From Brasenia schreberi (taxonomy: Eukaryota; Streptophyta; Magnoliopsida; Nymphaeales; Cabombaceae), in contig JAYKKT010000037.1 of assembly GCA_036023115.1 (NCBI GenBank), forward strand, positions 2,230,501 through 2,294,500: DNA of 64,000 bases, in the 5' to 3' direction. Made by a program: the position numbers and the translations under genes. Below are positions 43,510 through 55,255 of the stretch, one piece after another. The stretch's first letter is position 1; every line of letters begins with the position of its first letter. The notes under the pieces are model-generated. The model searched no databases and was not told the origin of the DNA. It worked only from the letters and a program-made list of their open reading frames with translations.

Positions 43510-45507
43510 TGTAGACGCAGAAAATCTCCGCCTCCTTGGTTTCTTAGGCCTGGAGCGAACCTTTTCGTGTGTCTAAGTCCTATTTGAATAAACAGGACGT
43601 GCCAGCTAGCTTACCTAAGCTAGCGAAGATATATTTTAGCCTGACTTCTAACGTGGCGATTGTGAGCAAGCAAGCTCTTGTCATCGCAGACCTTCTTGCA
43701 CCGATGCGCAAGGGTCAGTCTGTACGCTTTAAAAATCGAGTTTGGAGTGGAAAAAGCTTACGAAAACGGTTCGAGGTGTTTGATTTGGGTCTTTTTAGTA
43801 TGATTTCCAGATTTTAGATCACGTGGATTTGCACGTGCCTAAGTCTTTCTTTTTATCCCTTTATGGGCCACCTAGGTGTGTGTTATGAACACTCCACTAA
43901 ATGTGGTGAATTTGAGCGGGAGTATGGGGTTTGCTTTGATGCAATATGCATCCTAACTCGTGGTATGGTGTATATGCAATGCAAACTCACGCTACTCCAA
44001 AGGGAAAACCCGAATTTAAAGACAATGCCGAAGGGAAATGACTTAAGTAAAATGACTTGTAATGGAAATTGTCGAAGGGAAATGGTGGCGATGTGGGGTG
44101 AAGCCGACCGGGAGGCAGTGGTGGTGCGAGGTGGTGCTGGCCAGGGTGTGGTGGTGCTGGTGGAGCAAGGCGGAAGACTTGGTTGGAAGGTGGCTGGAGT
44201 CGGCTCGGAGAGATGGGCTGAAAAAAGTTGAAAAACCCGCCCACTAGGGGGGGGGGGTTATAGGGTTGGAGATGGCGGTTGGGGCTGGTTTTGAGGAAGT
44301 GGTAAGGTGGTCTAGGGGGTGGTGGTGTGGTGATAAGGTGGGCTGGTTTTGGGGAGGGGCCAGATATTTTAATACAAGGGGTTTTAGGTAGATGGTGTGC
44401 TAGGTTTAGGTGGTGTGGTTTAGGGGTTTAGGGTTTAGCTATGTGGGTTGGTTTTGGGGTGAGGTTTAGTGAGGTGGGTTAGGTGATTAGGCTAGGATTA
44501 GGCTAGGTTTAAGGGAATTAGGCTAGGTTTAGGAAAGGATTAGGGAAGTGGGTTAGGTGATTAGGTTGGGATTAGGCCGGGATTAGGGAAGTGGGTTAGG
44601 TGAATAGGCTAGGTTTAGGACGGGATTAGGGTAAAAGGCTAGGATTAGGGGTTTTTGATTAGGATTGGGTTAAGGAGATCCCTTTGCATAACCCATAGAC
44701 CTTGTTGCATCATGTTGGTGCAGCCCTGGGTTAGGTTTTGGCTAATTACAAGCTTAAACCCATGTTAATTAGGCTAACCCACATGATTAACCCCAAACTT
44801 GACACACAAGTCAAGCTTAATTACAACCACACTTTAATCTTATCCTCCCCCACTCTCTCTCATGCCCATAATCCCACGTGAAATTCAAGTGGGCCCCACC
44901 TCCATTTATGAGAAGGTGATGTGGGCCATGGATGTGGATATTGGATTGGATCTCTAGATCCAAATCCAAATCCAAGTCCACACATGGGTTTGGATTGGGA
45001 TCTGGATATATATGGTCCAGATCCAATCCAAATTGAATTCTGACTCCTTCAGGCTGTGTTCGAAACGAACGGTTTGTGCGGGGTCTGACAGCATCAATAC
45101 TCCGTCTGCGTTGGGTCTTCTCCAACATGATCGTTCGCCTTTGTATTCCCTTCTAGAGATGATTTCAAGTAATGTTTTGCTGATAACAGGGTCTTGGACG
45201 TTCGAGATCCTGGGTGTGGATTCAATACGAGAGTTGCTGTGCCGGGCTTGACTTGTGCTCCGGTTCCGGGCTCTCTTTAGCTCTTCTGGTCCTGTCTCGA
45301 TTAGGCCAAGCTGCTTCGGGGTTTCAAAATGTGTTTTAAAAGGTTTTTAAAACCATATTATACATATTTAAAACATATAAAGTTTAAAACATATGTGCAG
45401 GGTTGCCTGGAAGGCTCCTGGGTTTCCAGACTCAAAATAGCCCTTTGGGGCTGCTTTTACAAAACCAGGTTGATTTGAGAAGTTCGTGGGATTTCGGGGT
45501 GTTTACG
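43510..45507 (-). repeat. 3' LTR of D (2.0 kb, array-less)
   Basis: It runs from TGTAGACGCAG to the LTR start, where the terminal base is mutated (GTTTACG). It jumps from CGAAGGGAAATGG near 44085 directly to the CCA-rich segment, omitting the array found in C. The telomere-like tract is at 44400-44670, the palindrome near 44992, and a 103-codon U3 frame at 44817-45128. Confidence 0.9.
44247..44263 (-). promoter_or_regulatory. TATA-like box with C11 tract (D 3' LTR)
   Basis: CCCTATAA followed by 11 C and TAGTGGGCGGG in the element's sense. Confidence 0.6.
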
Positions 45508-45524
45508 GATGCCCCTCTTTGGCC
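45508..45524 (-). other. Polypurine tract, element D
   Basis: GGCCAAAGAGGGGCATC on the minus strand, directly before the LTR. Confidence 0.9.
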
Positions 45525-46774
45525 TTGTCCAAATCAATTTGGATAAGGGCAAAGATGACAAACACCCCTTTTAATGTCTCCCTAGATCTAACCATGAAGA
45601 ATATGGGATCGTCCCAATTTTTAGCAAAATCTCAGTTTTAAAAACCCTCGTAGGAGGAGATATCACGCCAAAGGGATATACCATGGAATCTGGTCCTAAA
45701 TGAGATCATGTTTATGCAAGTACCATACGTAGAATGCAGATGACATGGGTGTGGTGCCAAGGGTGGCGAGCTCCCAGAGACCAGATGTGGTCGAACTCTA
45801 GAGACTTACAAGGCCTACTGCTCCAAGTGAGTAAATCTTATGCTGTTTGATGTTTGATTTTTCAAAATCTATTTACAAAAGCTATTCACAAAAGGGACAA
45901 CTGTTTTGAGTCTCGATCCTAAGGATCTCGAGCTCTTCGTGTTTGCCCTTGTTTGAGTCTTAACACTCGCTTATCTAGCGGAGGTTTTGTAAGAAAACAA
46001 GTTATATTTCAAATTCCTACGTCTTACTCAAAACGTCGAATTCTCAAACAAGATGAAATTCAAGTAAGTAAATCCTATTTTTACTTTAGGATTCCTTGAA
46101 ATGAACCATGCCTTAGCTTGGGATAAGCCAGGGATGGGAAAGAGATACCACGATCCCTTCTGAAGCGTCCCGTGGTTTATGGCATAGAAGGCGAAAAACT
46201 GCTCTTTTTGAGCTCTTTGGCCTCTTTTTCCTTTTTTTCATAGAGGGTCTCCCTTTGGGAGTTTTTTTTCTTTAATCCCTCTTTTTCACAAGAGAATCAA
46301 TTTTTCTTTTGAATTCTGGTTTCTTTCTTTTGGAAAGAGACTTGTAATGGGAAATTCCCTTTGTTTTGGACTTTGTTTTCCTTTTGGAAGTAGAAGAGAA
46401 GAGGGGAGGACTTATCCCAAGCTCACACTCGATCCATTCCAGATCAGCCTATTTAGAAATAGCACGTACTACTTGCAAGTATCTTGCTATGTTGAACTAG
46501 GCCTTTCTTTGTAAGAAGAAGGATTTTGAAATGTAACCACGATTTTGAAAACTCCACTCTTTCACAAGTGCGAATTCTCTTACTCAGGGTCATACGACTT
46601 TGCCTTTGCACCTTATTCTTATGTCTCAGGGAAGCTATCCCTAAAATTTTCGAAAATTGGAATTTAATCCAAATCCTACACATGATACTTCTTTAAGTAT
46701 TGAATATTGATAGGATCTGCTAAATTCCTACCTTCTACATCGATCAACCAATACGAATTGTTCGTGGTGGTTAC
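45525..46774 (-). other. Long 3' untranslated region, element D
   Basis: About 1.25 kb, colinear with those of B and C, with a purine-rich tract (46190-46330). It includes a 76-codon ATG frame (46453-46683) matching the one after IN in B. No known domain was seen. Confidence 0.75.
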
Positions 46775-47518
46775 TCATACAACATAAGGTCCATCCCACT
46801 TGGGGCGCCACTTTCCGAGTGGATGTGGGCCACGATAGTGGATGATTTTCGAAACTAGATCCCCCACTTCAAAGTGGCGAGGTCTCATGTGTTTGCCATA
46901 GTGTCGAGCTATCCTTTGCCGGTATGCACGAGCATGATCCATGGCAAGGAGTCGCCTCTCATCTAGCAAATCTAGTTCGGCCATCCTAGAATGCTGAAGC
47001 GTCTCTAGGGGGAGGTCGAGTGCTATAGATGTATGGAATGAATGTAGTTGAGTATGAATGGGAAGAATGGCATTTGTGCCATAGACCAATTCGAATGGTT
47101 TGGCATTCGTGGGAGTCCGGATGGAAGTCCTATACACCCATAAGGCTTCATCCAGCTTCTCGTGCCACGTCCTACCCTTCTCTAAAGTTTTCTCAATTAT
47201 ACTAATGAGAGTCTTGTTTGTGGCTTCGGCTTGGCCGTTGCCTTGAGGGTAGTAGGGCGAAGAGAAGTAGTGAGTTATGCCATACGTGTTGCACAACTTA
47301 ACCATCCGCTCGTTCTTGATGGGGTACCATTATCAGACACAAGGTCTCGTGGAACCCCAAATCGAGCAAGATATTCCTCCGGATGAAAGCCACCACATGT
47401 TGCCCCAGCACGTTGGTTAGGGAAATGGCTTCCACCCACTTGGAGAAATACTCCGTGGCTGCTAAAATAAATTGATGCCCATTCGAGGCTTTTGGAAATA
47501 TTGGGCCTACGATGTCAA
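46775..47518 (-). pseudogene. Element D integrase core and C-terminus
   Basis: The frame 46775-47305 has GQAEATNKTLISI, the ELVYGTNAILP segment and KWRPKWDGPYVV, ending in TGA as in C. A lost base near 47318 (SDNGTPF region) shifts it from the preceding FDIVGPIFPKASNGH part. The zinc finger is absent because the deletion at 47515-47518 joins the core to element E. Confidence 0.85.
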
Positions 47519-49916
47519 TGTGTGTGAGTGCTTGAATTGAAAGACTTACACACACGACATGAAAGACAACTCACCCAACTTAAGCAAAAACCCTACGTAA
47601 GTTGAAATATATATATATTTATATACTAGGGGCTGATTAGGCCCGTGTGTGCTCAAAATCGTGCACGACTAAGAGAGTGCACGTGTGTGGGTGTGCCAAG
47701 CCACGTTATTACAAGCGGGGGGAGACTATGCTCCGTTATTACAACCCCGTATCGAATTAAATTTTAAGCAAGTATACAACTAAGGACCGAGTTAGGCACT
47801 TACTAATAGCTTGTCCGAAGAAGCCTTGCTTGAGCGTGGGCTTGGCCTTCGCCTTGGGCTACAAGAGGGAGCTCCGCGGAGTTGATCGGCAAGAGGGGCT
47901 GCTGGTCGGCTGCAAATGGGCGCGGGAGAGGCACTTTGAAGATGGCCGGCTGATTAGCGAAGGGCTGGTTTTGTGCGTGGGCTAAGGTGAGTATGTAGGG
48001 TCACTAAGAGAGGATAAGGTTAGGGAGTATGGCACTAAGGGAGTGTCTAGGGGGAGGATATAGCTGGTGGGTGGCTGGCCGAAGGGATAGGTGACAGTCG
48101 GTTGGAGTGGCTGACTGCTAGGGAGGCCTTGTGGTGGCAGGCTGCTAGGGTGGCTAGGCAATGGTGGATGAGAAGGGAACTAGCTAGGGTATGGGGTAAG
48201 GTGGTGGTGGATGTGGTGAAGTGATATGGGCAGATCTTAGGGAGTTGGGCGGAGTGGCCGGGGGTAGCTAGGGTGTCTAGGTAGTGGCGGGTAGTTGGAG
48301 TGGCTAAGGCCTGGCCGAATGGAAATGGTGGCGGCAAGTGGCTGGTATTAGGGTAAGGTGGTGGTATGGTGGGTGGCTGAGAGCGGAGAGGGAGTGGAGA
48401 AGAAGTAAGGTAGAGTATGGGGTACTAACCGAATGATGGGAGGCGGCGGTTGGTTGAGAAGCAGCCGGGTGTGGTGGAGTGGCTGGTTCGGCTGGATGAA
48501 GAGGATGGCGACGGGTGGCTGGGGAGTGGTGGAGCAGGTGGAGCACGGTGGTTGTGCAGGTGGCGGTGCAGGTGGAAGAGCCGGTTGGGCTGGAAAGGGT
48601 GGATGAGAGAGTTGAGGGAAGGTCGGCTGGAAAATGGAGGAACCAAAGCTGAAAAACCCGCCCACTAGGGGGGGGGGGTTATAGCTTTTGTGAAGGGCGG
48701 TGGGGCTGGTTTTGGGGTAGTGGTTAGGTGGTCTAGGGGTGGTGGTAAGGTAGTAAGGTGGGCTGGTATTAGGGTAGGGCCAGATATTTTAAATACAAGG
48801 GGTTTTGGGTAGATTGTGTGCTAGGTTTAGGTAGGGTGGTTTAGAGGTTTAGGGTTTAGCTAGGTGGGTTGGTTTTGGGGTGAGGTTTAGTGAGGTGGGT
48901 TAGGTGATTAGGCTAGGATTAGGTTAGGTTTAGGGAAATTAACCAAGGTTTAGGGAAGGATTAGGGAAGTGGGATAGGTGATTAGGCTAGGATTAGGCCG
49001 GGATTAGGGAAGTGGGTTAGGTGATTAGGACAGGATTAGGGTAAAAGGTTAGGATTTGGCATTTTTGGTTAGGTTTAGGTTAAGGAGCTCCCTTTGCATG
49101 ACCCATGGACCCTAATCATATCATGTTGGTGCAGCCCTAGGTTAGGTTTTGGCTAATTACAAGCTAAACCCACTTAATTAGGCTAACCCACATGATTAAC
49201 CCCAAACTTGACACACAAGTCAAGCTTAATTACAACATACACTTGATCTTATCCTCCCCCACTCTCTCTCATGCCCATAATCCCACGTGAAATTCAAGTG
49301 GGCCCCACCTCCATTTATGAGAAGGTGATGTGGGCCATGGATATGGATATTGGATTGAATTTTTGAATCCAAATCCCAATCTAAGTCCATACATGGGTTT
49401 GGATTGGGATCTGGATATATATGATCCAGATCCAATCCAAATTGAATTCTGACTCCTTCGAGCTGTGTTCGAAATTAACGGTTTGTGCGGGGCCTGACAG
49501 CATCGTACTCCGTCTGCATTGGGTCTTCGCCAACATGATCGTTCGCCTTTGTTTTCGCCTTCCGGAGATGACTTCGAATGATGTTTTGATGATAACAGGG
49601 TCGTGGACGTTCGAGATCCTGGGGGTAGATTTAATATGAGAGTTGCTGTGCCAGGCTCGACATGTGCTTTAGTTCCGGGCTCTCTTTGGCTTTTTTGGTC
49701 CTGTCTTGATCAGGCCAAGCTGCTTCGGGGTTTCAAAAACATGTTTAAAAAGGTTTTCAAAGCCATATTATATATTTTTGAAATATAAAGTTCAAAACAT
49801 ATGTACAGGGTTGTCTGGAAGGCTCCTGGGTTTCCAGACTCAAAATGGCCCTTAGGGGCTGCTTTTACAAAACCAGGTTTGTTTCGAGGAATTTGTGGGA
49901 TTTCGGGGTGTTTACA
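47519..49916 (-). mobile_element. Element E: left-truncated LTR inside D
   Basis: The right edge GGTGTTTACA at 49916 abuts aRNH of D. The left end starts mid-monomer (AATGTGTGTGAGTGC) and joins the integrase core with a TCAA overlap. About 0.6 kb of D is missing between the two flanks, so an insertion was followed by a deletion of its left part. It carries a short TA tract, telomere-like tract (48840-49080) and palindrome (near 49400), and is close in sequence to C's LTR. Confidence 0.85.
48668..48684 (-). promoter_or_regulatory. TATA-like box with C11 tract (E)
   Basis: GCTATAA precedes 11 C and TAGTGGGCGGG in the LTR sense. Confidence 0.6.
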
Positions 49917-50642
49917 ATATGGAAGTAGTTTTACATTACGTACTTGCCAAATTTTCAAAACCTGGTTTATAACAAGGAGCGAATCTCCAAAGACCTCGAT
50001 GCATGATGCCCCTAGAGTTTTCGAAATTCTTAAGCCTTGTATGAGTGCTTCATACTCAGCTACGTTGTTGGAACATTCGAAATCTAGGCAGACTGCTATA
50101 GGAATCTCACCCTTTTCAGGGGAGATGAGGATGACCCCAGCACCAGTCCCTCGTTGGTTTCGTGCTCCATCGAAGTGCATCTTCCACACTTGGTTTTTGA
50201 AAGAATTTGCCAAAATGTGGTTTTGGAAATGGTTTTGTAATATGCCTTCATCAGGCATTTCATCAAGCATATGATATGCGTCCTCTAGGGGGAACTCAGC
50301 CACATAGTCTGTTAGGGCTTGCCCCTTAATAGAGATCTGGTGATGATATTTCAGGTCATACTCCATTAGAAGGAGTTGCCATTTGCCCAATCTACCCGTG
50401 AGAATGGGTTTTTCGAATAAGTGCTTGATTGGATCAAGCTTGGACACTATCCAGATCTCATGATCTAGAAAATAGTGTCTGAATTTTTGGCAGGCCCAAA
50501 CTAGGGTCAAGCACGTCTTCTCCATGGCTTGATAATTTCGTTCATAAGCCAAGAGAGTTTTCGAAATATAGTAGATGGCATACTCCTTATGGGTGTTATC
50601 CTCGTATTGAGCCAATAGGGCTCCTAAAGCATTCGCATGCAC
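49917..50642 (-). pseudogene. Element D gRNH and interrupted aRNH
   Basis: One frame has HANALGALLAQYEDNTH, ISKTLLAYERNYQAMEKTC and SKLDPIKHLFEKP (gRNH and connector), then FDGARNQRGTGAGVIL, EYEALIQGL and GDSLLVINQVLK of aRNH. It ends at VKLLPY where E begins, before the last catalytic block. Residues read beyond that point come from E's LTR. Confidence 0.85.
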
Positions 50643-51633
50643 GGAGATGTAGAGAGAGCGGTTTTCCTTGCTTTGGAGGATTTAAAACGGGGGGATTAAC
50701 CAAGTATGCCTTTAGTCTCTCGAAAGACCTTTGGCATTCGTCATCCCATAAGAATTTCATGCCCTTCCTCAACAGTTTGTTGAAGGGTTCGCATCTAGTT
50801 GCCAGATTGGATATGAATCGGCGAACGGACTGTAAACGACCTTGGAGGCTACGGATTTGGGTGAGATTGGAGGGTGGAGCCATGTATATGATGGCTCGAC
50901 ACTTAGAGGGGTCGACTTCTATACCCCTTTGGCTCACCATAAAGCCCAGAAGCTTCCCTGATTCTACCCCGAATACACATTTTTGAGGGTTTAGCTTTAC
51001 TTTGTAAAGTCTAAGCCTTTCGAAAATCTTTTGCAAACATTCGATATGAGTGCATCGGGTTTTGGATTTCGCCAAGAGATCATCTACATACACTTCTACG
51101 AGCTCATGAATTTGATCATGGAAGATCGTGGTCATGGCTCGTTGGTATGTTGCGCCGGCATTTTTCAAACCAAAGGGCATGACTGTATAGCAGTACGTGC
51201 CCCATGGGGTTGTGAAGGCGGTCTTACCCTGATCTCGTGGACTTAGTTTGATTTGATTATAGCCTGAATTGCCATCCATAAATGAAAACATTTCATGACT
51301 TGCAGTACTATCGACTATCAAATCTATGTTTGGTAAAGGATAATTATCCTTTGGAGTGGCTTTATTCAGGTTTCTGAAATCGATGCATATTTGAATTTTC
51401 CCATTGGTTTTTCGAACTACAACGATGTTTAACAACCAATCAAAATACGCAATGGGTTTTATAAATCCGGCTTTTAATAGATCTTCTAAACCCTCTTTGA
51501 CTTGCGTGTGTACATTTGGGTGTATTTTCCTTAGCTTCTGCTTTATGGGTTTTATATCCGCATCTAAGGGAAGACGATGTTCGACAATGCCCCAGTCTAT
51601 GCCCGGCATGTCTTCATACGTCCATGCAAACAC
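50596..51633 (-). pseudogene. Element D reverse transcriptase (full domain)
   Basis: This is the most complete RT in the window: FAWTYEDMPGID, KQKLRKIHPNVH, ICIDFRNLNKA, SFMDGNSGYNQI, PFGLKNAGATYQRAM, YVDDLLAKS (YVDD near 51079-51090) and thumb MVSQRGIEVDPSKC. It is open for 345 codons. A CGA to TGA stop near 51650 separates it from the ORF2 start, and a shift at SLHLRACECF separates it from gRNH. Confidence 0.9.
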
Positions 51634-51639
51634 ATCTAA

Positions 51640-52217
51640 ATAGGTTCATAGAAATGCAATGAATGCTGATCTTTCATGTTCACGCAAGCATGTGCCTATT
51701 TTGATGGTTTTGGGATTGGAATCATCCCCTAGGTAACTCTATGAAATCTCCTCCTACTGAATTGGAAGGTCTTTCAAAATCGAGAATTTTATGAAATTCT
51801 GGGAGCTCAGAAGTGGGATCCTTCCTCAAGGAGATCCATTTCTGGGCTTCGATCATTCTCGTGGGTTATAGACCCGAGGGAATTTGATGCGTGATTTTCA
51901 AAAAGACCTGGTTTTGTACTCAGATTTTCAATCGATTTCGAAATTTTTGGTCTGGCTATGCAGACAACGTTTCTTTCGAAATCTTTTTCTTTTGCTAAAG
52001 TCCTACCAGGAGCAGCTATATACAAAATCTTTTTGGTATTTTCCAAATTTTCGATTTTTTTGGGTTTTTGTAAAACAAGAACCTTGGGAACTATACAAAG
52101 CACTCTATTTTTGAGTTTTTGTTTTTCCATTGTATTTGGTTTTTCTTCTTTTTCGATTTTTTTGATTTTAAGTTTTCCAAATGTTTTTGTATTTTTATAA
52201 AAGGGATCTTCCATCAT
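51640..52217 (-). pseudogene. Element D ORF2 N-terminal region
   Basis: The ATG at 52217 opens MMEDPFYKNTKTFGKLKIKK and a Lys-rich linker open to 51807. An extra base in GATCC near 51820 and a small loss near 51735 shift the frame before RT. Confidence 0.78.
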
Positions 52218-52250
52218 ACCTACAAAGGGAAAACATTATGGGTTAGACTC
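52214..52250 (-). promoter_or_regulatory. 3' splice-site-like block (D)
   Basis: The minus strand has TCTAACCCATAATG, TTTTCCCTTTGTAG and GTATGATGG. CTAAC and AG/G are kept. Confidence 0.5.
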
Positions 52251-54009
52251 AGAATAGGAGGTCTAAATCGTAGGTTTCTTCTAAGGCAGGTTCCAGGGCA
52301 CCCTTGACCCAGGTGGTCACAGGGGGTGGCTCTGGCGGTATTCTGGGAGTATAGCCGATCCCGTATCGGCTTGGGTTGGCCCTAGGAAGGATGGGCTCTA
52401 GGAGACCCTGGTTCTGTGCCCCTAGACTTTTGTACGGCATGTAGCCCATATTCAACAACATGTTCCACGATTTCTTATTCTTTGAAAAGTTTTGATAAAG
52501 ATCGTGGTCCTGGAACTTGCTGTTGTCCATATTGTGCTCATATGGCTTCTTATCCAGGGGTTTTTGAAATAGGGAACGCTTGGGTTTTCCTAGAAGGGTT
52601 AAGATTGGGAGGGGGCCTGTTTTGGGCGGCCCCTTCACATATACAACCTTCCTAGGGTTGTCTAACACGAGCCTTGGTGGCTCGATCACAATCTGCCCCA
52701 GGTTAGCCTCATGGGCCTGGGAGCTCGATAAACAAGGGCAATTTTTGATCCCCTAAAGTTGTGGGTGACTCTCACCTAGGATCACTACGACTTGGTCCCT
52801 AAATGGGATCTTGACACACCTGTGGAAGGTAGATGGCACAACGCACAAGCTGTGTATCCAGGGCCTCCCCAGCAAAAGGTTATAATGGGGGTGGATGTCC
52901 AAGACATGGAACACCCCCTTGTGTGTGATCCCTCCCGTTTCCATTGGGAGTTCGATTGATCCTAAAGGCCTAGACGCATTCCCATCGTATCCAGTGATAA
53001 CGATGGGGCTTGGGTTTACAGAAGTCAAGGTGACTCCGATTTGGTACGCCACATAAAGTGGAAGGATGTTGAGCCCTCCTCCCCCATCGACTAGGCACCT
53101 GTCCAGAGAGTGGTTATTCAGAACCACCTCGATATGCAGGGCCTGGTTGTAGGACTCGTAGGGTCTATCTACATCATCTTCTGAGAAAGTGATGGGCGAT
53201 TTTCCTCCTATTAAAGCCACTTGGGCAGACAGGGATTCCGGACTTATGTTCGAATCAACCTTGGCTCTTTCTAGAATTTTCTCTAGCATGAGTCTATGCC
53301 TAGGCGAGGTTTGTATAAGCTCTAGGATAGACATGTGGATAGGAATCTTTGAAAGGTGGTTTTCGAAGTCATAAGGATTTATGATGACTTTATCCTTGTC
53401 TGCTTTTGGCAGAACTCCAGGAATACATGCTTTTGAGGGGCCAGGCACACTGACCACCTTTTTAGCACCTTGTAGGTGCGGGGGTTGATAGATCCTCTCG
53501 GATCTAGTCACTTCCCCCACGACCAGGCTAGGGTTCGCACTAAATTTGGCTCTAAGTATGAGTTGAGGAGCACCTTGAAGTTTCAAAACTGGTTTAGCCG
53601 GGGATTCAGTTTTTGGTGGTCCCCAGATGACGACTTGGGCGGGCTTCTTGTATAGTACAAGAGTGGGCGCACAAGTGAGTCGACTAGACTCAGAATTTTG
53701 CGCTAGTTCCTTAGAAAAGGTGAGGGTACATACCTCCTTTCCTTTCCCACTGCCACTGGCGTGCTTGGGAAAGGGTTCTTTGAAGATTGCTTGAGGTGGC
53801 TCAGGTTCCGTAGTGACCTGGAGCCGGCCCTCCGCTATCAAGTTCTTAATTTTATTTAAAAGGGAGAAACAGCGTTTGGTATCATGGCCTTTGAGCCGAT
53901 GATACTTACAAAATCGATTTAAATACCCCCCTTTGGAAGTGACTCCTTCGGGGATTTCGGGAAGTTCTATCATGCCTTGGGCAAGTAGGAGGTCTAGGAC
54001 CTCCGACAC
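52249..54009 (-). pseudogene. Element D zinc knuckle, protease and linker
   Basis: The frame 52753-54009 begins in late gag (zinc knuckle CKYHRLKGHDTKRC) and runs through CLVDGGGGLNILPLYVAYQI and YNLLLGRPWIHSL to SHPQL, where CAG has become TAG. The linker continues in 52249-52689 and ends DLLF then TGA. The DGG triplet is present. Confidence 0.88.
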
Positions 54010-54033
54010 AGGTTGCCCCAGCGGAGTGTACTC

Positions 54034-55113
54034 TCATTTTTCAACCGGTTTTTGAAAGGTTCGCTCCCTTTTGTTTTCTAGTTTTTTTAAATTTTTGGAA
54101 GTGCCTGCCACGCCTGGATCCACCCGAACATTGGCGATTTTATGGGGCTTTACCCCTTTGTCCATCGTGGGTAGCCCATAAGTGATGGGCTTTTCCAAGT
54201 GGGTTTTAGAGACGACACTTCCTTTCCATAAGTGATCGTATGTCCCTTTTCTCAAGTTTGTTTCGAAAAGGGATGCTTTTTTGATCAACTTATGGAAAGT
54301 TGAGATCTCATGGAGCGAGAGAAGGGTTTTTAACTCACTTTTAAAGTTATCCAGGATGAGCATGACTGCACATCCTTCGGATATGGGCTCTCGCACTTGG
54401 CCCAAAAGTGACCTCCATCATATAATGAAGGCATGTACGTCTTCCTTCATGCCTTGCTTCGTATCCCTTAAAGTGTTCAGAGTCGGCGTGACTTCTACGT
54501 TGTGTGCAAATCTTTGCATGAAGCAGTTCGCTAACTCTTCAAAAGTAGCGAATTGGCTTAAGTCGTAGGAAGCCAGCCATTTGGCAGCTGTGCCTTTAAG
54601 GGATAAAGGGAACCAATACACCCATTTCATCGAGTCCTTTTTCTTCTTATGGGCTCGACGCGAGAAAAGCTGCAAGTGAGACCTAGGGTCTCCCATGCTG
54701 TCATACAGATGGAAGTTCGGTATTTCATCGTCACTGTCTGTTTCGTAATCCATAGGAAGGAAATCAGAAAGGGCGTAACTTCTTTTCTCTTTATTTTGCC
54801 CTTTCAGCAACTGCGGTAGGGATTTACGGTCCTTTTGTGTGAAGGACTCGTGGTATTGGTTGCCTTCCATTGCGGAGGCCTCTTTGTGCTTGCGAGGTTT
54901 TTTAGATTTTCTTTTGCCCTTTTGTTCACCGTTCGATGAAAATGAATCGCCTACTTCAGCCTCTTGGCTGAGAGCATCGATTTTGGCCTCAAATTCCCTT
55001 CTCAAGTCCTCGATCTCGTCTAGTTTGATTTTGTTTTTGAAAATCCTCCTAGAGTGAGAACTTGATAAGCATGAGCCTTGGCTCGACATTTCACTTGGGT
55101 TGGATTTTGACAT
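54034..55113 (-). pseudogene. Element D gag
   Basis: The ATG at 55113 starts MSKSNPSEMSSQGSCLSSSH with no stop at codon 17. The frame is open to 54418, where AGA has become TGA in HAFIIRW. The part 54034-54405 continues to a stop in VEKQEYTP. The coiled-coil-like RREFEAKIDALSQEAE and gag core MQRFAHNVEVTPTL are present. The leader from the PBS is about 118 bases. Confidence 0.88.
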
Positions 55114-55231
55114 GCTTTTCAAGCTTTTTCAAAATTTCCTAAGTACAAGTAAAGAAAACAAAGTTAAAAAAACACCTCTTTGAAAATCCTTTCGCAAGTT
55201 TCTAGACTAACTCGACTTATGAAAGACTCAC

Positions 55232-55249
55232 GTCCCACCGGGCGTGCCA
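55232..55249 (-). other. Primer-binding site, element D
   Basis: TGGCACGCCCGGTGGGAC lies six bases from the LTR end. Confidence 0.9.
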
Positions 55250-55255
55250 ATCTAT

